Below are positions 9,512 to 18,780 of a stretch of DNA of 64,000 nt, piece after piece. The notes beneath the pieces were generated by a model. That model made no database searches. It was not told where the DNA came from and saw only the letters and a program-made list of their open reading frames with translations. Numbering within the stretch: the first letter of the stretch is position 1; every line of letters starts with the position of its first letter. Origin of the DNA: Prorocentrum cordatum (Eukaryota > Sar > Dinophyceae > Prorocentrales > Prorocentraceae); assembly GCA_963575745.1 (NCBI GenBank), contig CAUYUJ010015287.1:122001-186000 (forward strand), read 5' to 3'. The translations under genes and the position numbers were made by a program.

Positions 9512-11706
9512 TTGGAGAAGATGATGGTGAGAACCCGGCTGCCTTAGGCAATTCGGACACCTGGAGTGGCCTGGGCTTCCGATCGGATGATCCGGCCAAA
9601 AGGATAGGCCAACGTGTTGTATACATCGCGAGGCATTGCTCCGACGATGCTAGATCATCGGGGGGCTGGGTCTACTTTGGAGGCCTGGTGCAGAAACTAA
9701 AAGATGATGGCTTTACTTTCCAATCGTACGCCTTGGCCGCGCACAGCTTGGCTGCGCTGCCGCCAGGGACGGTCGAAGTTTTAGGATTTGTTCCCAATGA
9801 TAGCCCCAAGATTGTTGGAACACAAATCAACGTCATGTGGGAGCAACATAAGAGGGGCTCATTGCAAGAGGAAAACGGAAGAGAGATGCCGATACCCATA
9901 TTCTATAGGGCATGCCAGGGACAATCAACGTTCGCTGCTTCAATCGAAAGAGTGTATGTCCCGTGCGACCCTGGCCAAGTCAGAAGTCACGGATCTCTTC
10001 TCCATATTGCAGACTTACAGACATTTTTGGAATCTACGAGTGGACATGTTCGCTTCCCGAAGAGCGACTCTGGGCTCTGTTATGCCGCAGATTACGAATT
10101 GTTGCGTTTGCTTCCGGCACACAATAGCCCAACTACGCCTTATCCCTCAGATTTTCCTCCGTGGCTAAGCCAAAGGAGATATGGACAGCCACTCACTCCG
10201 AGAAGTCTAGTACCTACGAACTACCCAGCTCAGGAAGGGGAGCCGCCATCGGTGGGCACTTGGCACGTGGGCGACACACACCGCCTATGGCCACGCTTCC
10301 CCAATCTCAATCACCATGAGCAATGTGATATTATTCTTGTTTTTACCGGCAGAGTGCTCGCCCGCTTCTCATACAGAGTTTGCCCAGACGGGACCTTGCT
10401 GTCCCGGGAGGTGCCGAAATTCACAGACATCGACAAAGCCGTCTCCCTTGTGAGACAGGCAGATCGGATGCGCTGGACGGTACTCTTCGACCGCGAATTG
10501 TTTTCATACGAGGTCACCTTCGACAATGAGTCGGTTATTGCCTGGGCTCATACAGACGAGAGACTAATCATTGATTGGAACCACAGACCAATATTGGAGA
10601 CCGCGATCCAAGATCGAATTATATCTATCCCGTGGGATGATGATGGGAGATTCCTTTGTTTCCGTTACCACTGGGCGAGGACAGGGTTTGCCACTTGTCC
10701 TGTCTGCAATTGTCCAGTCAAATACAAATACAGGGTCACGCACGATTACATGACCCAGACATGGAGGCGCAAAATTATCCCGCAGCCCCTTGAGGCACAC
10801 GGCATCTTCATAACAGTGGTCCATGAAGAAACTCTATCATGGAATCGCCACGAGTATATGGAAGCGCGGATAAAGAGACAAGGGAGAGCTTCTGCTAATG
10901 TCACGAAAAACGTCAACAACAACAATCAGCAGGAGCGAAAATGGGCCTCCGGGCAATTTGCTACAATGGCGGCCGCTGGCACGATATTTGGCAACAGCCA
11001 GCCTGGAAATTTTCCAGCTTGGATCCCAGAACACGTCGAGGCTCAGACTCCGGCGCGACATGCTCCTTTCTTCCAATATGTGAAGCCTTTGGTCAAGAGA
11101 TTTATATCGCGGCTTGAACTTTCGGCCAAAAACGTAGGAAGGCCAACCCCGTCCACTAATAAATGGTGGCCGAGATTGTGGGGGACCGAGTTTGACCAAT
11201 ACGCTCGCCCGAGATCCTGCCCAGCCTTACAGGCATTTCACTGGCCTGATGAGGAGGATGACTTAGTCACTCCTCGAATCGGCTGGGAAAGATGGTCCGA
11301 CAATATGACTAGAGCCAGCATCTTCGTTCCTACACTTACTACAATAGATGACGCGGTAGAGTTTGGCAGATCTTGCTTCGGCGCATTGCCTGAGGAAAAT
11401 GGAAACAACGCCGACAACGCCAACCCTCCTGCGAGGTTACCAGTCGCCTGGGAGAACAATTTTAGGGCGAGGCCGACTCGCAGTTCTCAGTCTGTTTCAA
11501 GACGGATTAGCATGTGTTGGGACCATCGCCTTATTATCCCCGTATTGCGACATGCCACCGGCGCAGCCGCGATGGCACGCGAACTGTCACAAATGGACTT
11601 GGATCTCAAAGCGATCAGCGGGCCTAAGGCCGCGTTGATAACTGATGGTTTTTCACTCTTGACCATTCTGAGGGACGCGTCTACTTTCACCACGACGACC
11701 CTTTGA
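9373..11706 (+). pseudogene. giant frame segment 8: longest clean stretch, weakly Tpt1/KptA-like
   Basis: This frame is open for about 778 codons with no ATG start needed. Features in order: VVYIARHCSDDARSSGGW (about 9618-9671), FYRACQGQS (about 9901-9927), LLHIADLQTFLESTSG, CDIILVFTGRVLARFSYRVC, PDGTLLSREV (about 10387-10416), then a Cys cluster CPVCNC (about 10696-10713), an Asn run (NVNNNNQQ) and a Trp-rich C-terminal half. The first part follows the layout of Tpt1/KptA RNA 2'-phosphotransferases: R-H near a GW step, R-x-x-QG-x-S, a hydrophobic-H step, then S-x-x-x-x-DG-x-LL. The usual HGT is not intact. I treat this as a hypothesis. At the T5 run 11649-11653 the reading shifts, so TGA 11704-11706 is probably out of frame. 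Confidence 0.45.
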
Positions 11707-12683
11707 TCAAAATAAGATTGTTCGGGAGAGAAGTTCGAGAAATTGCCGCCCATTACATAAAAGAGCACACTGGGATAAATCCTACTAGCCCCGGCAGGGT
11801 TACTCTGGCCGGCACGGCAGCATACGTGATCCCGTAGATCACCCAGACCATAGTACATGACAATTGGTTAGTACCAGTACAACAAATGCAGCTGGGCCTT
11901 CGGCCCATAAGGATGTTCGCAATTGTTCGTGAGATAATCAGCTATTTCATATCAGAAGGTCACTTTATCGGCTACCCGGGGCGAATCATTCGCCCCGGAA
12001 TGGTGAGCACGAGTGAAATTGATTCAAAGAAACGGACCGACGAATATGCCTTGGACTGCCGCGTTCGCGCGGATGTTAAGACAGACGACATTATAGAAAG
12101 GTGGGCCCGCAAGATGGGCAGGAGAGCACAAAACGACGTCCGTTGCCACGGTGCTCTAATACAGGACGCCATTTCTTGGCTACAGGATAAGTATCCTGAC
12201 CCTGGTGCCGAACTCCAGGACAAAGAAGATGGACCTTTCCGCACTGCATGCGGAATATATGGTGCCGCCGCAGCAACTGCTGCCAGAAGTATAACACAAA
12301 TTATGAACGATCGTAGGAATAATGATCCTGAACGCGATGGCGAAGCCGAAATCGTGGGGCCACATGCGCCCGCTGGACCAAAGGCCAGACCTTCGTCGCG
12401 CCCGCCGCCTCTTCGACCTGGCATCTCAGACGCTCAGGTACCCGAAGAAGCTACTGGATCCCCCCGTTCAGTCGCCGGCTCAGCCGTGACGACCAGGGAG
12501 ACAAACCCACAACATCCCAACGCGCGCGCGATGCTGCCATGGATGCTGCCGCTAACGCTGACACGGATGATGCTGCCGGCGCTGCCATTGACGCTGCCGC
12601 AGGTGCAGCCGCGGATGCTGCCAGCAGCGATGCAGGCCACAGCTGCGAGTGCGACCCTTCCAGGTCCTACCCGCGCTACGTGA
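11643..12683 (+). pseudogene. giant frame segment 9: globular then Pro-rich, in-frame TAG
   Basis: After the T5 run the reading is FFTLDHSEGRVYFHHDDPLI, IRLFGREVREIAAHYIKEHT, then TAG 11835-11837. In the same frame it continues MFAIVREIISYFISEGHFIG and RVRADVKTDDIIERWARKMG, ending in a Pro/Arg/Ala linker. Two strong palindromes lie inside (11893-11907 and 11976-11998). At the CG dinucleotide run 12521-12530 the sensible reading moves to the frame of the next segment; the Met/Leu/Pro-rich end up to 12683 is run-on. Confidence 0.45.
11976..11998. repeat. perfect 11-bp-arm palindrome, one-base loop
   Basis: CCGGGGCGAAT and its complement flank a single C at 11987. It has the same odd-centre design as the GGCT hairpins but an unrelated sequence. 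A second palindrome, TGGGCC-TTC-GGCCCA, lies 80 bp upstream (11893-11907). Confidence 0.9.
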
Positions 12684-13075
12684 ACGGAACCCTCGTCGGG
12701 TACTACATCCACCGTAACAGGGCCACGTGGCTTACCAACGAGGAGTGGTGCACTCTGAATTACTGGCACCAGCTATCAAAATGGGAGCATGACCACCACT
12801 TCCCGCCGAGAGGGGCGGCACCTATGAGCGACACTGACAGATATAGAGGGCGGTCTCGCACGCCTCGTGGCGTAGACGTACAGACGGGAGGATCGGCGCC
12901 TTCAAACCCGCCGCTTCCGGCGCCGCCCAAACGAGAGATCGAGCACCGAGCACAATCCGTGGAAGGACCTGAACTGAGTTTCGCCCGCGCGACTCAGCCG
13001 CGGCAGGCGCGCGCAAAACAATTTACCCACACGCGGAACGCGCGTTGGGCGCGGACACCTCTACTGGTCGGCTAA
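12539..13075 (+). pseudogene. giant frame segment 10: Ala/Asp-rich start, Trp/His domain, C-terminus
   Basis: The segment starts Ala/Asp-rich (DAAANADTDDAAGAAIDAAA), then has a Cys/Trp/His-rich patch (CECDPSRSYPRYVNGTLVGY, NYWHQLSKWEHDHHF) and an Arg/Pro-rich end. The stop TAA (13073-13075) is made by the centre of a GGCT-A-AGCC hairpin; with the usual C at the centre the codon would be Ser. The same frame would otherwise run about 23 codons more. No family is recognised. Confidence 0.45.
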
Positions 13076-14171
13076 GCCGGTCCAGCGGAGAGAATTTATT
13101 TATCACAATGGTGGGAAACGTCGAGCCTCTTCGGCCTTTGGCCCGAGCTGTAAAAGCTTTTTCTGGTTGGCTCCGGTGGTTGTACAAATGCACAGGCCGG
13201 GGGTGCCGCGGCTGGATGGGCTCTACGCGGCCCGCCGCGGGGGGGGGTAAATATGCTCCTCTCCGCCTCATAATCAATTAAGACATAACTTAGTTTGCAT
13301 GCATTGCACTGCCCGCTGGAACTGACAGCTGCGTTCCGCAGCTGTATGACTGCTCGAGCAAGCCGACCTCGGCTTGCAGGAGAGAAAAGGAGTGCGCTGG
13401 GCGTGCGGGCGGCTCGTCGTCGTCCGTCCCCGGCCGACCTCCTCCCTTCACATTCCTGATAGAGTAGTCTTGCTTAGCGGATACTTGTCTCATCAATGTC
13501 TCATCCCGTCCCCTCTCTCCCTGAGCAGAGTGAACATGAGATCTTAATTCCTTTGCCATCTTACCCCGATTCTCAGAGGAAAGACTGACAGAGGGTCGAA
13601 GCTCTGGCGCGGAAGCCCTCGGGGGCCCCTGGGGGCCTGCAGGGAGTTCGGCATTGCAACTGCATCGCATCAGCGCGCCCTGCCGCCAGTTCGGGGAGGG
13701 GGGACCCACGCAGCGCATTGGCTGGGCTGCCGTGCCAGCGGTCACCCAGATTGAAGAAAAGGTGCGAGTGCCGGTGCTTCTCCCTGAGGCGTTCTGCCGT
13801 CCGGAGGCCCGCTGCTGGTCCTCGTGGGAAATCGCGGCCAGAAAGGCGTCCACTACATTATGTCATGTCTGCCCACCATTTACTGGCAAACTGCGGCCTC
13901 ACCGCAGTGTACACGTTTTGCTCGGCACTCGTCGCCTGGAGAACTGGGCTCAAAATGATACACTATATGTCGTCCCTGTGGCGCTTCTGCGAAGCCCCAC
14001 TGGGCAGGGTCCAGATCTCTTCGCGTATTTGCGCGCAGTTCCCAAGAAGCCAGCCAGGGTGGACTTGGGGGTGTCCGCTGGCATTCGTTACGTGCCGAGT
14101 TTGGACGGGAAGCTCCAGGGAGAAAGGCGCGCCGACCAGAACGCGCCCCAGGAGATCAAGCAGTGGCGAAG
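13076..14171. other. no recognised gene
   Basis: This is the sequence after the giant frame. A minus-strand open frame (13290-13853, 187 codons) and a plus-strand one (13654-14190) overlap and neither resembles a known family. I found no long terminal repeat or tRNA-like primer site that would mark the retroelement's 3' end. Confidence 0.5.
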
Positions 14172-14371
14172 CGTCCTGGCTCGCCTATAGCCCTACCAAA
14201 GAATGTTCTAAGGACCTTTTGTGGTTTCCACGAAATGTTCTTAGAACATTTTCGGTTAGGTCTGTCTTGTTTTCACACGTCGGGTTTATGGACTAAGAAC
14301 GTTGTTTCGTTATTCGAACATTCATGGGTCCTAAGAGCATTTCGCGGTAGGACTATAGGAATGCCAGGACG
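14172..14371. mobile_element. 200-bp foldback (MITE-like) element with 45-bp inverted ends
   Basis: Left arm 14172-14216 (CGTCCTGGC then CCTATAGCCCTACC then AGGACC) is matched by the reverse complement of 14327-14371 with a minority of mismatches. Inside, 14233-14251 is a perfect 9-bp-arm palindrome (AAATGTTCT-T-AGAACATTT). The interior is AT-rich against GC-rich flanks. No convincing target duplication is visible, so it may be a foldback relic and not a recent insertion. Confidence 0.75.
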
Positions 14372-15189
14372 GTGGGCCCCTGCTCAAGGAGAGGGCTGGG
14401 GGGACGGTGGTGCCGGTGGTGTTTTGGGGGGCGTCCAAGAGGGAGGTGCCTAGCTTGCCTATCACCTAGCATGCGCAGGACGGTGCCAGCGGACGTCCGA
14501 AAAAAGGGAAGAAAAGAGGGATGTGAAGGCCATGGGCTTGCGAATATCAGAAAGATTGCTTGCTGCCGCTGCTGGCAGGGGGGCAAACCAGAGGGGGTGG
14601 ATGGTGGTCCAGAATCCCATCCCCATCCCCCCTTCCCGGGAAACTTCTCCGGGGGGTCCAGAATCCCCCCCCACCGCAGGAAACATAATTTATTCCGGGG
14701 TTTTCCTCGGCAACGCCGACGGCGACGACGCAACGACGACGATGACGTCGTCGCCGCCAGCAAACGATGCAGACGACGCGGACGGCCGGGGCTGCGGCCC
14801 CCTGGGATGGGCCGTGTCCGGGTACAGGGCTGGGGCCGGAGCGGGGGCCGGGGCCAGGGCCGGAGGGAGCGGGGGCCGGGGCGCGGGGGAATATATGGTC
14901 GAGGGTTTGGGCCCCCCCGCCCCCCCCCCCCAATGCTAATGCCATTAATGCCATCGCCCCCCCCACCCCCCCGCGCGATGCCCCCCCCCCCTGTGGGCGT
15001 GGGCGTGGCGTGGTGGCTCCCCCTCCCCCCTGTGGATGTGGTGTGGGTGTGGTGTATTGCTGTGGGTGTGTGCGGGGTGACGCCATGGTCCTCCTCCCCC
15101 CCTCCCTCCCCCCCTGAGGGTGCGGAATGGGTGCGGCGTGTGGCTGGGATTGGCGTCATGTTGACAGCTCCGGTGCTCGACGTCGTCGC
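14372..15189. repeat. C/G-tract low-complexity DNA
   Basis: Long C runs and GGGGCC-type sequence, with GGTCCAGAATCCC twice (about 14608 and 14657). Long open frames on both strands here are compositional artefacts. Confidence 0.6.
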
Positions 15190-15213
15190 CGCCGCCGCTG
15201 GTGGTGCCGTCGA

Positions 15214-15301
<88 letters not shown>

Positions 15302-15418
15302 CTCCTCCTCCTCCTTCTCCTCCTCCTCCTCCTCCTCCTCCTCCTCCTCCTCCTCCTCCCTCCTCCTCCTCCTCTCCTCCCCCTCCTCCTCCTCCTCCTC
15401 CTCCCCCCCCATCCCATC
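15190..15418. repeat. (CGT)n then (CTC)n microsatellite
   Basis: About 90 bp of GTC repeats pass directly into about 110 bp of CTC repeats, followed by C8. Poly-Val/Leu, poly-Arg/Pro and poly-Ser frames over it are spurious. Confidence 0.95.
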
Positions 15419-15654
15419 TGAGGGGGGGGGGGCCCGAGGACCCTGGGACCCATCCCATCCTGGGGGGGGGGGGCCCGTGGGCCCTGATCCCGCGATCATA
15501 TATTTTAGTGGCCTCCGGCCAGTGCCGCCGATCTGGGGGCGCTCCCGATGCGATCTGGTTGGTGGAAGGGGAGGTGGAGGATGAGGCGGAGGGAGGGATT
15601 GCCTCACGATGGCCAAGACGGCCTAAGCAGCCCCCAAGAGGCTTCCAAGACTGC

Positions 15655-15785
15655 CCAGGAGGAAGAGGAGGAGGAGGAGGAGGAGGAGGAGGAACAGGAG
15701 GAGGTGAAGGAGGAGGAAGAGGAGGAGGAGGAGGAGGGATGAGGAGGGAGCGGGAGGAGGAGAGAGGAGGTGGGAGGAGGAGGAG
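15655..15785. repeat. (GGA)n purine tract
   Basis: Imperfect GGA/GAA repeats directly upstream of a CTTGGG array, an arrangement seen at several other arrays in this window. Confidence 0.9.
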
Positions 15786-16375
15786 TGGGGCCTATTGGGA
15801 TCCCCCTGTGGCCTCCTGGGGGGCCTCTGAGAGGCCTCGTGGGCTTTCTTGGGAGCCTCTTGCGCCGGAAGACTCGAAGGTTCCCTCTCTGGGGCTTCTG
15901 TTGGGGCCGTCTTGGGGCCCTCTCGGAGCGCCTTGGGTGCCTCCAAGGTAGTCCTGGAGCCCTCTTTGGCCGTCATGGGGCCCTTTTGAGTAGCCTTGGG
16001 GCTCCTTGTGCAGTTTTGGGGCGCTCTTGGGAGCCTCCTTGGCCGTCTTGGTGCGATATTGGGGGCCTCTTGGGGCTGTCTTGGAGCGTCGGAAACCTGA
16101 AAAGGCGAGCATGTCAAATCCATCAAACAACTATCGGAACACAGACGATGTTGGCCTCATGAGCCCTTCTTGGGGGTGCTGTTGGAGTGCTCTTGGGGTC
16201 TCTTGGGAAGCCTTTTGGGCGTTGTTCGGGCCTCTTGGGAACTCTTAGAGACGTCTTGGGCCGTCTTAGAGGCCTCTTGAAGGCCTTTTGGGCCGTCATG
16301 ACTCCATCTTGGGCCGTCTTGGGTACATCTTGGGCCGTCTTCGAAATATCTTGCAGCAATCTTGGGCTCTCTGGC
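15786..16375 (+). repeat. CTTGGG/GGCC array, copy 1
   Basis: An imperfect array with steps of about 10-20 bp (CTTGGGGGCCTC, TCTTGGGCCGT). It is split by a conserved core at about 16083-16165 that begins GGAGCGTCGGAAACCTG and ends near GTTGGCCTC. Confidence 0.8.
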
Positions 16376-16404
16376 ATCTGGGGTGGCAGTCTGCTGTGTT
16401 TCCC

Positions 16405-16590
16405 ACGACCCGACCCCCCCCCTTCCCCGGAAATCGGAGCACAGCGGTTCCCCCCCCCTACCCCCCCCCCCTACCCCCCTACCCCGGCAGAGCCACCCCG
16501 GCACCCACCCCCCCAGCAGAGCAGAAGCTGAAGCTGAGGCTACATCTAAGGCTCTTTCAAACTCACACGCCGGATCGGCGGGTTTGGGTG
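16405..16590 (+). repeat. C-tract element shared with 43290-43465
   Basis: C runs with GGAAATCGG, then CCCCGGCAGAGCCACC, a GCTGAGGCT step and ACTCACACGCCGGATCGGCG. The second copy lies at the same place behind another CTTGGG array, so it is probably a component of the same composite repeat. Confidence 0.75.
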
Positions 16591-18031
16591 GCGACCCCCC
16601 CCGGGGACCCCCCCAGGGACCCCCCTGGGACCCCCTGGGACCAACCTCCCCGGCGCGGGGAAGGGCTGCACTTCGATTCCGTTTCGATGTTGTTCACTTT
16701 TGCCTTGGACGGCGCGCATGAGGAAGAGGGAAGGCCCAGGCAAATGGAACAGAGGACGGAGACGACGACTCCAACGGAAAAACCCGGCTCGAATACGGAA
16801 AAGCCTTTTCACCCACGCCGACAGGGTCGGCGGATAATGCCATTTGCAGACTGGCCACAATGGGTAAGATCCTCCTCCTCCTCCTCCTGGGGGGGGCCGT
16901 CGTCTTCGACACCTGTTCCAGAGAGATCGCCGATGCCTTCGTCGACCGCAAAACATTGGATACGCTCTTCCGCGTGCCCCGGGCTTGTGACCCTCAGGAG
17001 CAGCCGGCGTTTTTCCCAGAGGAGGGCCTCCAGCTTGCCGACGACGGCGAGCCCCATCGGCTGACCACGGCTGGGGCGCTGCGTGGGCGAGGAGAGCGGC
17101 GAAGACGGCGGAGGCGGGGCCTGTTTCGATCCGACCGATCCGATTCGTCAGGATGCAACTCTTGGGAGGTTTTCGGCGGCGAGCGAGGGGGGGACTTCTC
17201 AGAAGGCGTCAACATTTCTGAGAAGCTCTCGTGCCTTCTGAGTTGTTTTCTGTGTCTTCGGGGGGGAGGCTTAAACAACTTCTCAGAAGGCCGGGGGATG
17301 TCGAGCCTTCTGAAAAAGCCCGTTCCTGCTCACTTCCCCCCAGGTTCGCCGCCGAGGTTTAATTCAACTCGAAGATTGTAGAACCGTGGTCCCACAAATA
17401 TCGGCAGAATCCCGCATGATCCCGCTGAGTCCAGTTTAGTCCTGTGCTTATTTCGGGCGGGGCTGGGGAAATTATGAATCCGTTTAAGGGCGTTCGGGAA
17501 CGCTCTCAGAGCGTTCCGGAACGCTCTGAGAAGGCCGCGGCGCCCGATACATCTTCTAGAACCGCCGGATTTCAGAGATTCACGGTTTATCGTTGTCCCA
17601 TTTGAAATTTGTTTTCGCTTCGCCTCAGGCTTCGTAGTTCTTGATCGTTTCTTTACGAAGATCTCCCAGGAGCTGTTTCCTACGATTCGGCATGGGCTTA
17701 CGCTCGATCCGATTCGATTACGATGAGATACGAGCCAGTGCTCACATGAGCGATGCAGAACAACGGATTCGTCTTCGTCGACATTGCCTCGTCAATTTCC
17801 CGCGTAAGATCGAGCGTAAGTGCTCTCGTATCCAATGTAGCGTGCTGCGTTGGCGGCCCGCTTAAGTCACCGAGCAAGGTCGCTATGCCACCTGACGTAA
17901 GACACGCTCTTTTCGTCGCTCAAACGGGGATGTCGTGCGTCTTGGTGCGGCCGATCCGATTCGGCTTCGGCTCCATGCCGCTCCGACGCAGCCTCCGATC
18001 CGAGCCGGTGTTCTGGAGGTTTCCCTATTCG
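16591..18031. other. no recognised gene; short palindromes
   Basis: There is no convincing coding sequence. CTTCTCAGAAGG-type palindromes recur at 17200-17315. A perfect 10-bp-arm palindrome with one-base centre (GGAACGCTCT-C-AGAGCGTTCC) lies at 17497-17517. The frame from 16860 begins with a hydrophobic stretch only because it crosses a (CTC)n repeat. Confidence 0.5.
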
Positions 18032-18041
18032 ATGCTAATTG

Positions 18042-18202
18042 TAAGTCGGGCCTGTCCCTCGCAAGAGGGAATATTCAAAAAGAGTCAACAAATAGTCAGG
18101 GGACGATGTTTTGACTATGTTCGAACATTTGTTCTGTCTTTTTGTTCATGTATTTTTATTTGTTCGTCCAAAGTCCGCCTGTAGGGGGACATGCCCGACC
18201 TA
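18042..18202. mobile_element. TAAGTCGGGC MITE, copy A (161 bp)
   Basis: Terminal inverted repeats are TAAGTCGGGCCTGTCCC and the complement of GGGACATGCCCGACCTA. The flanks ATGCTAATTG (18032-18041) and ATGCTAGCTG (18203-18212) form a 10-bp target duplication with two differences. The interior is AT-rich with TTCGTCCAAAGTCCGCCTG near the 3' end. The base before the element is G, so the junction reads GTAAGT, a consensus 5' splice site. Confidence 0.9.
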
Positions 18203-18780
18203 ATGCTAGCTGCTCCTGCGGAGGCAGCTGGAGCACTGCTGGGACGATGTGTTAGTATTAGTTGGACATTGTTTTTTTTGTGTACGTGTATATATAATAC
18301 ATATATATATACGAATGTATACATGCATAAATAACTACATATTTTTCGTGGGGAAGCAATGTCCAACATCCCCCAGTTGGGGGACAGGCCCTACTCGATG
18401 CTGACTGCTCCTGCGAAGGTAGCTGGAGCGCTTCTCGAGGTTTCCCCATTCGAGGCTGACTGCTCCTCTCGGATGTTGCTAGAAGTACCCCTGGCCCAAG
18501 GTGCCCCCAGCTTTTCGCTCCATTCTGAAATCCCTGGGACCCTCGGCCTCGTGAGGGGGTGCTCTGGAGGCCGTGGGGGGCAGCCTTGGAAATCCCATGC
18601 GCACATCGGGCCAGGGGCACTTCTAGCAACACCCGACCATTCTCGAGTAGTATCTGACCATGTTGGGGCATGCTTGCATAACTTAAAATTTGTAATCCCA
18701 AATACCCCTGTAGGGGGAACATGCACGATCTAATGCTGACTGCTCCCGCGGAGGCAGCTGGAGCGCTTCTGGGACGCCGC
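18203..18780. repeat. cluster: three copies of a 45-bp segment around other inverted-repeat elements
   Basis: GCTGACTGCTCC...GGCAGCTGGAGCGCTT-type segments occur at 18204-18248, 18397-18440 and 18733-18776. Between the first two lies an 11-bp inverted pair (18261-18271 and 18357-18367, GTTGGACATTG) bounding AT-rich (TA)n DNA. Degenerate 3' ends of the TAAGTCGGGC MITE precede copies 2 and 3 (about 18381-18394 and 18700-18730). Confidence 0.7.
18469..18636. mobile_element. second MITE family, 168 bp
   Basis: Left end CGGATGTTGCTAGAAGT plus ACCCCTGGCCC (18470-18497) is matched by the complement of 18608-18635 with two mismatches in 28. The interior is non-repetitive. A clear target duplication was not found. 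Confidence 0.75.

Larger units (their letters stand above)
2938..13075 (+). pseudogene. giant broken reading frame, about 3,350 codons, unknown product
   Basis: From the first ATG (3010-3012) to TAA 13073-13075 the plus strand is protein-like nearly throughout, but the open frame changes about ten times. Natural-looking switches are at the C7 run 4659-4665, about 5070, the G5 run 5179-5183, the G5 run 5864-5868, a 17-bp tandem duplication at 6934-6967, about 7676-7686, about 8150, the T9 run 9367-9375, the T5 run 11649-11653 and the (CG)5 run 12521-12530. In-frame stops are TGA 8399-8401 and TAG 11835-11837. The nine point-like switches are consistent with single-base changes, eight of them losses. 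The product alternates Pro/Ala/charged linkers with Trp/Tyr-rich globular stretches. Spliceosomal introns are not needed to explain the switches. It is either a decayed extension of the upstream retroelement or an adjacent unknown element. Sub-segments are listed separately. Confidence 0.5.
3182..13085 (+). repeat. dispersed GGCT-N-AGCC micro-hairpins (about 12 copies)
   Basis: Short inverted repeats with a one-base loop are centred at 3187, 3217, 3998, 4412, 4451, 5609, 6061, 6178, 6798, 8751, 12481 and 13074, with looser relatives near 6211, 8790 and 8921. Arms extend the core to 8-15 bp at several sites: 6170-6186 is perfect; 3986-4012 and 4401-4424 pair with one extra base on the 3' arm. 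The centre is C, T or A, never G, on the strand of the reading frame. They fall in different codon phases. Outside this block I see one clear copy, near 43405. Confidence 0.7.

Noticed and set aside
2938-13075. Several independent overlapping genes in this block
   Set aside because: Overlaps contain only one protein-like frame at a time, and segment ends coincide with homopolymers or a duplication, which favours one interrupted frame.
13290-13853. 187-codon minus-strand frame as a gene
   Set aside because: Fully overlapped by a plus-strand frame of similar length and without recognisable domains; kept only as a note.
14353-15616. Long minus-strand frames rich in Arg, Thr, Asp or Glu
   Set aside because: They exist only because (CGT)n and (CTC)n repeats lack stops; all registers are open in parallel.
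16860-17381. Frame starting with a hydrophobic segment like a signal peptide
   Set aside because: The Leu run is encoded by a CTC microsatellite and the rest matches no family.
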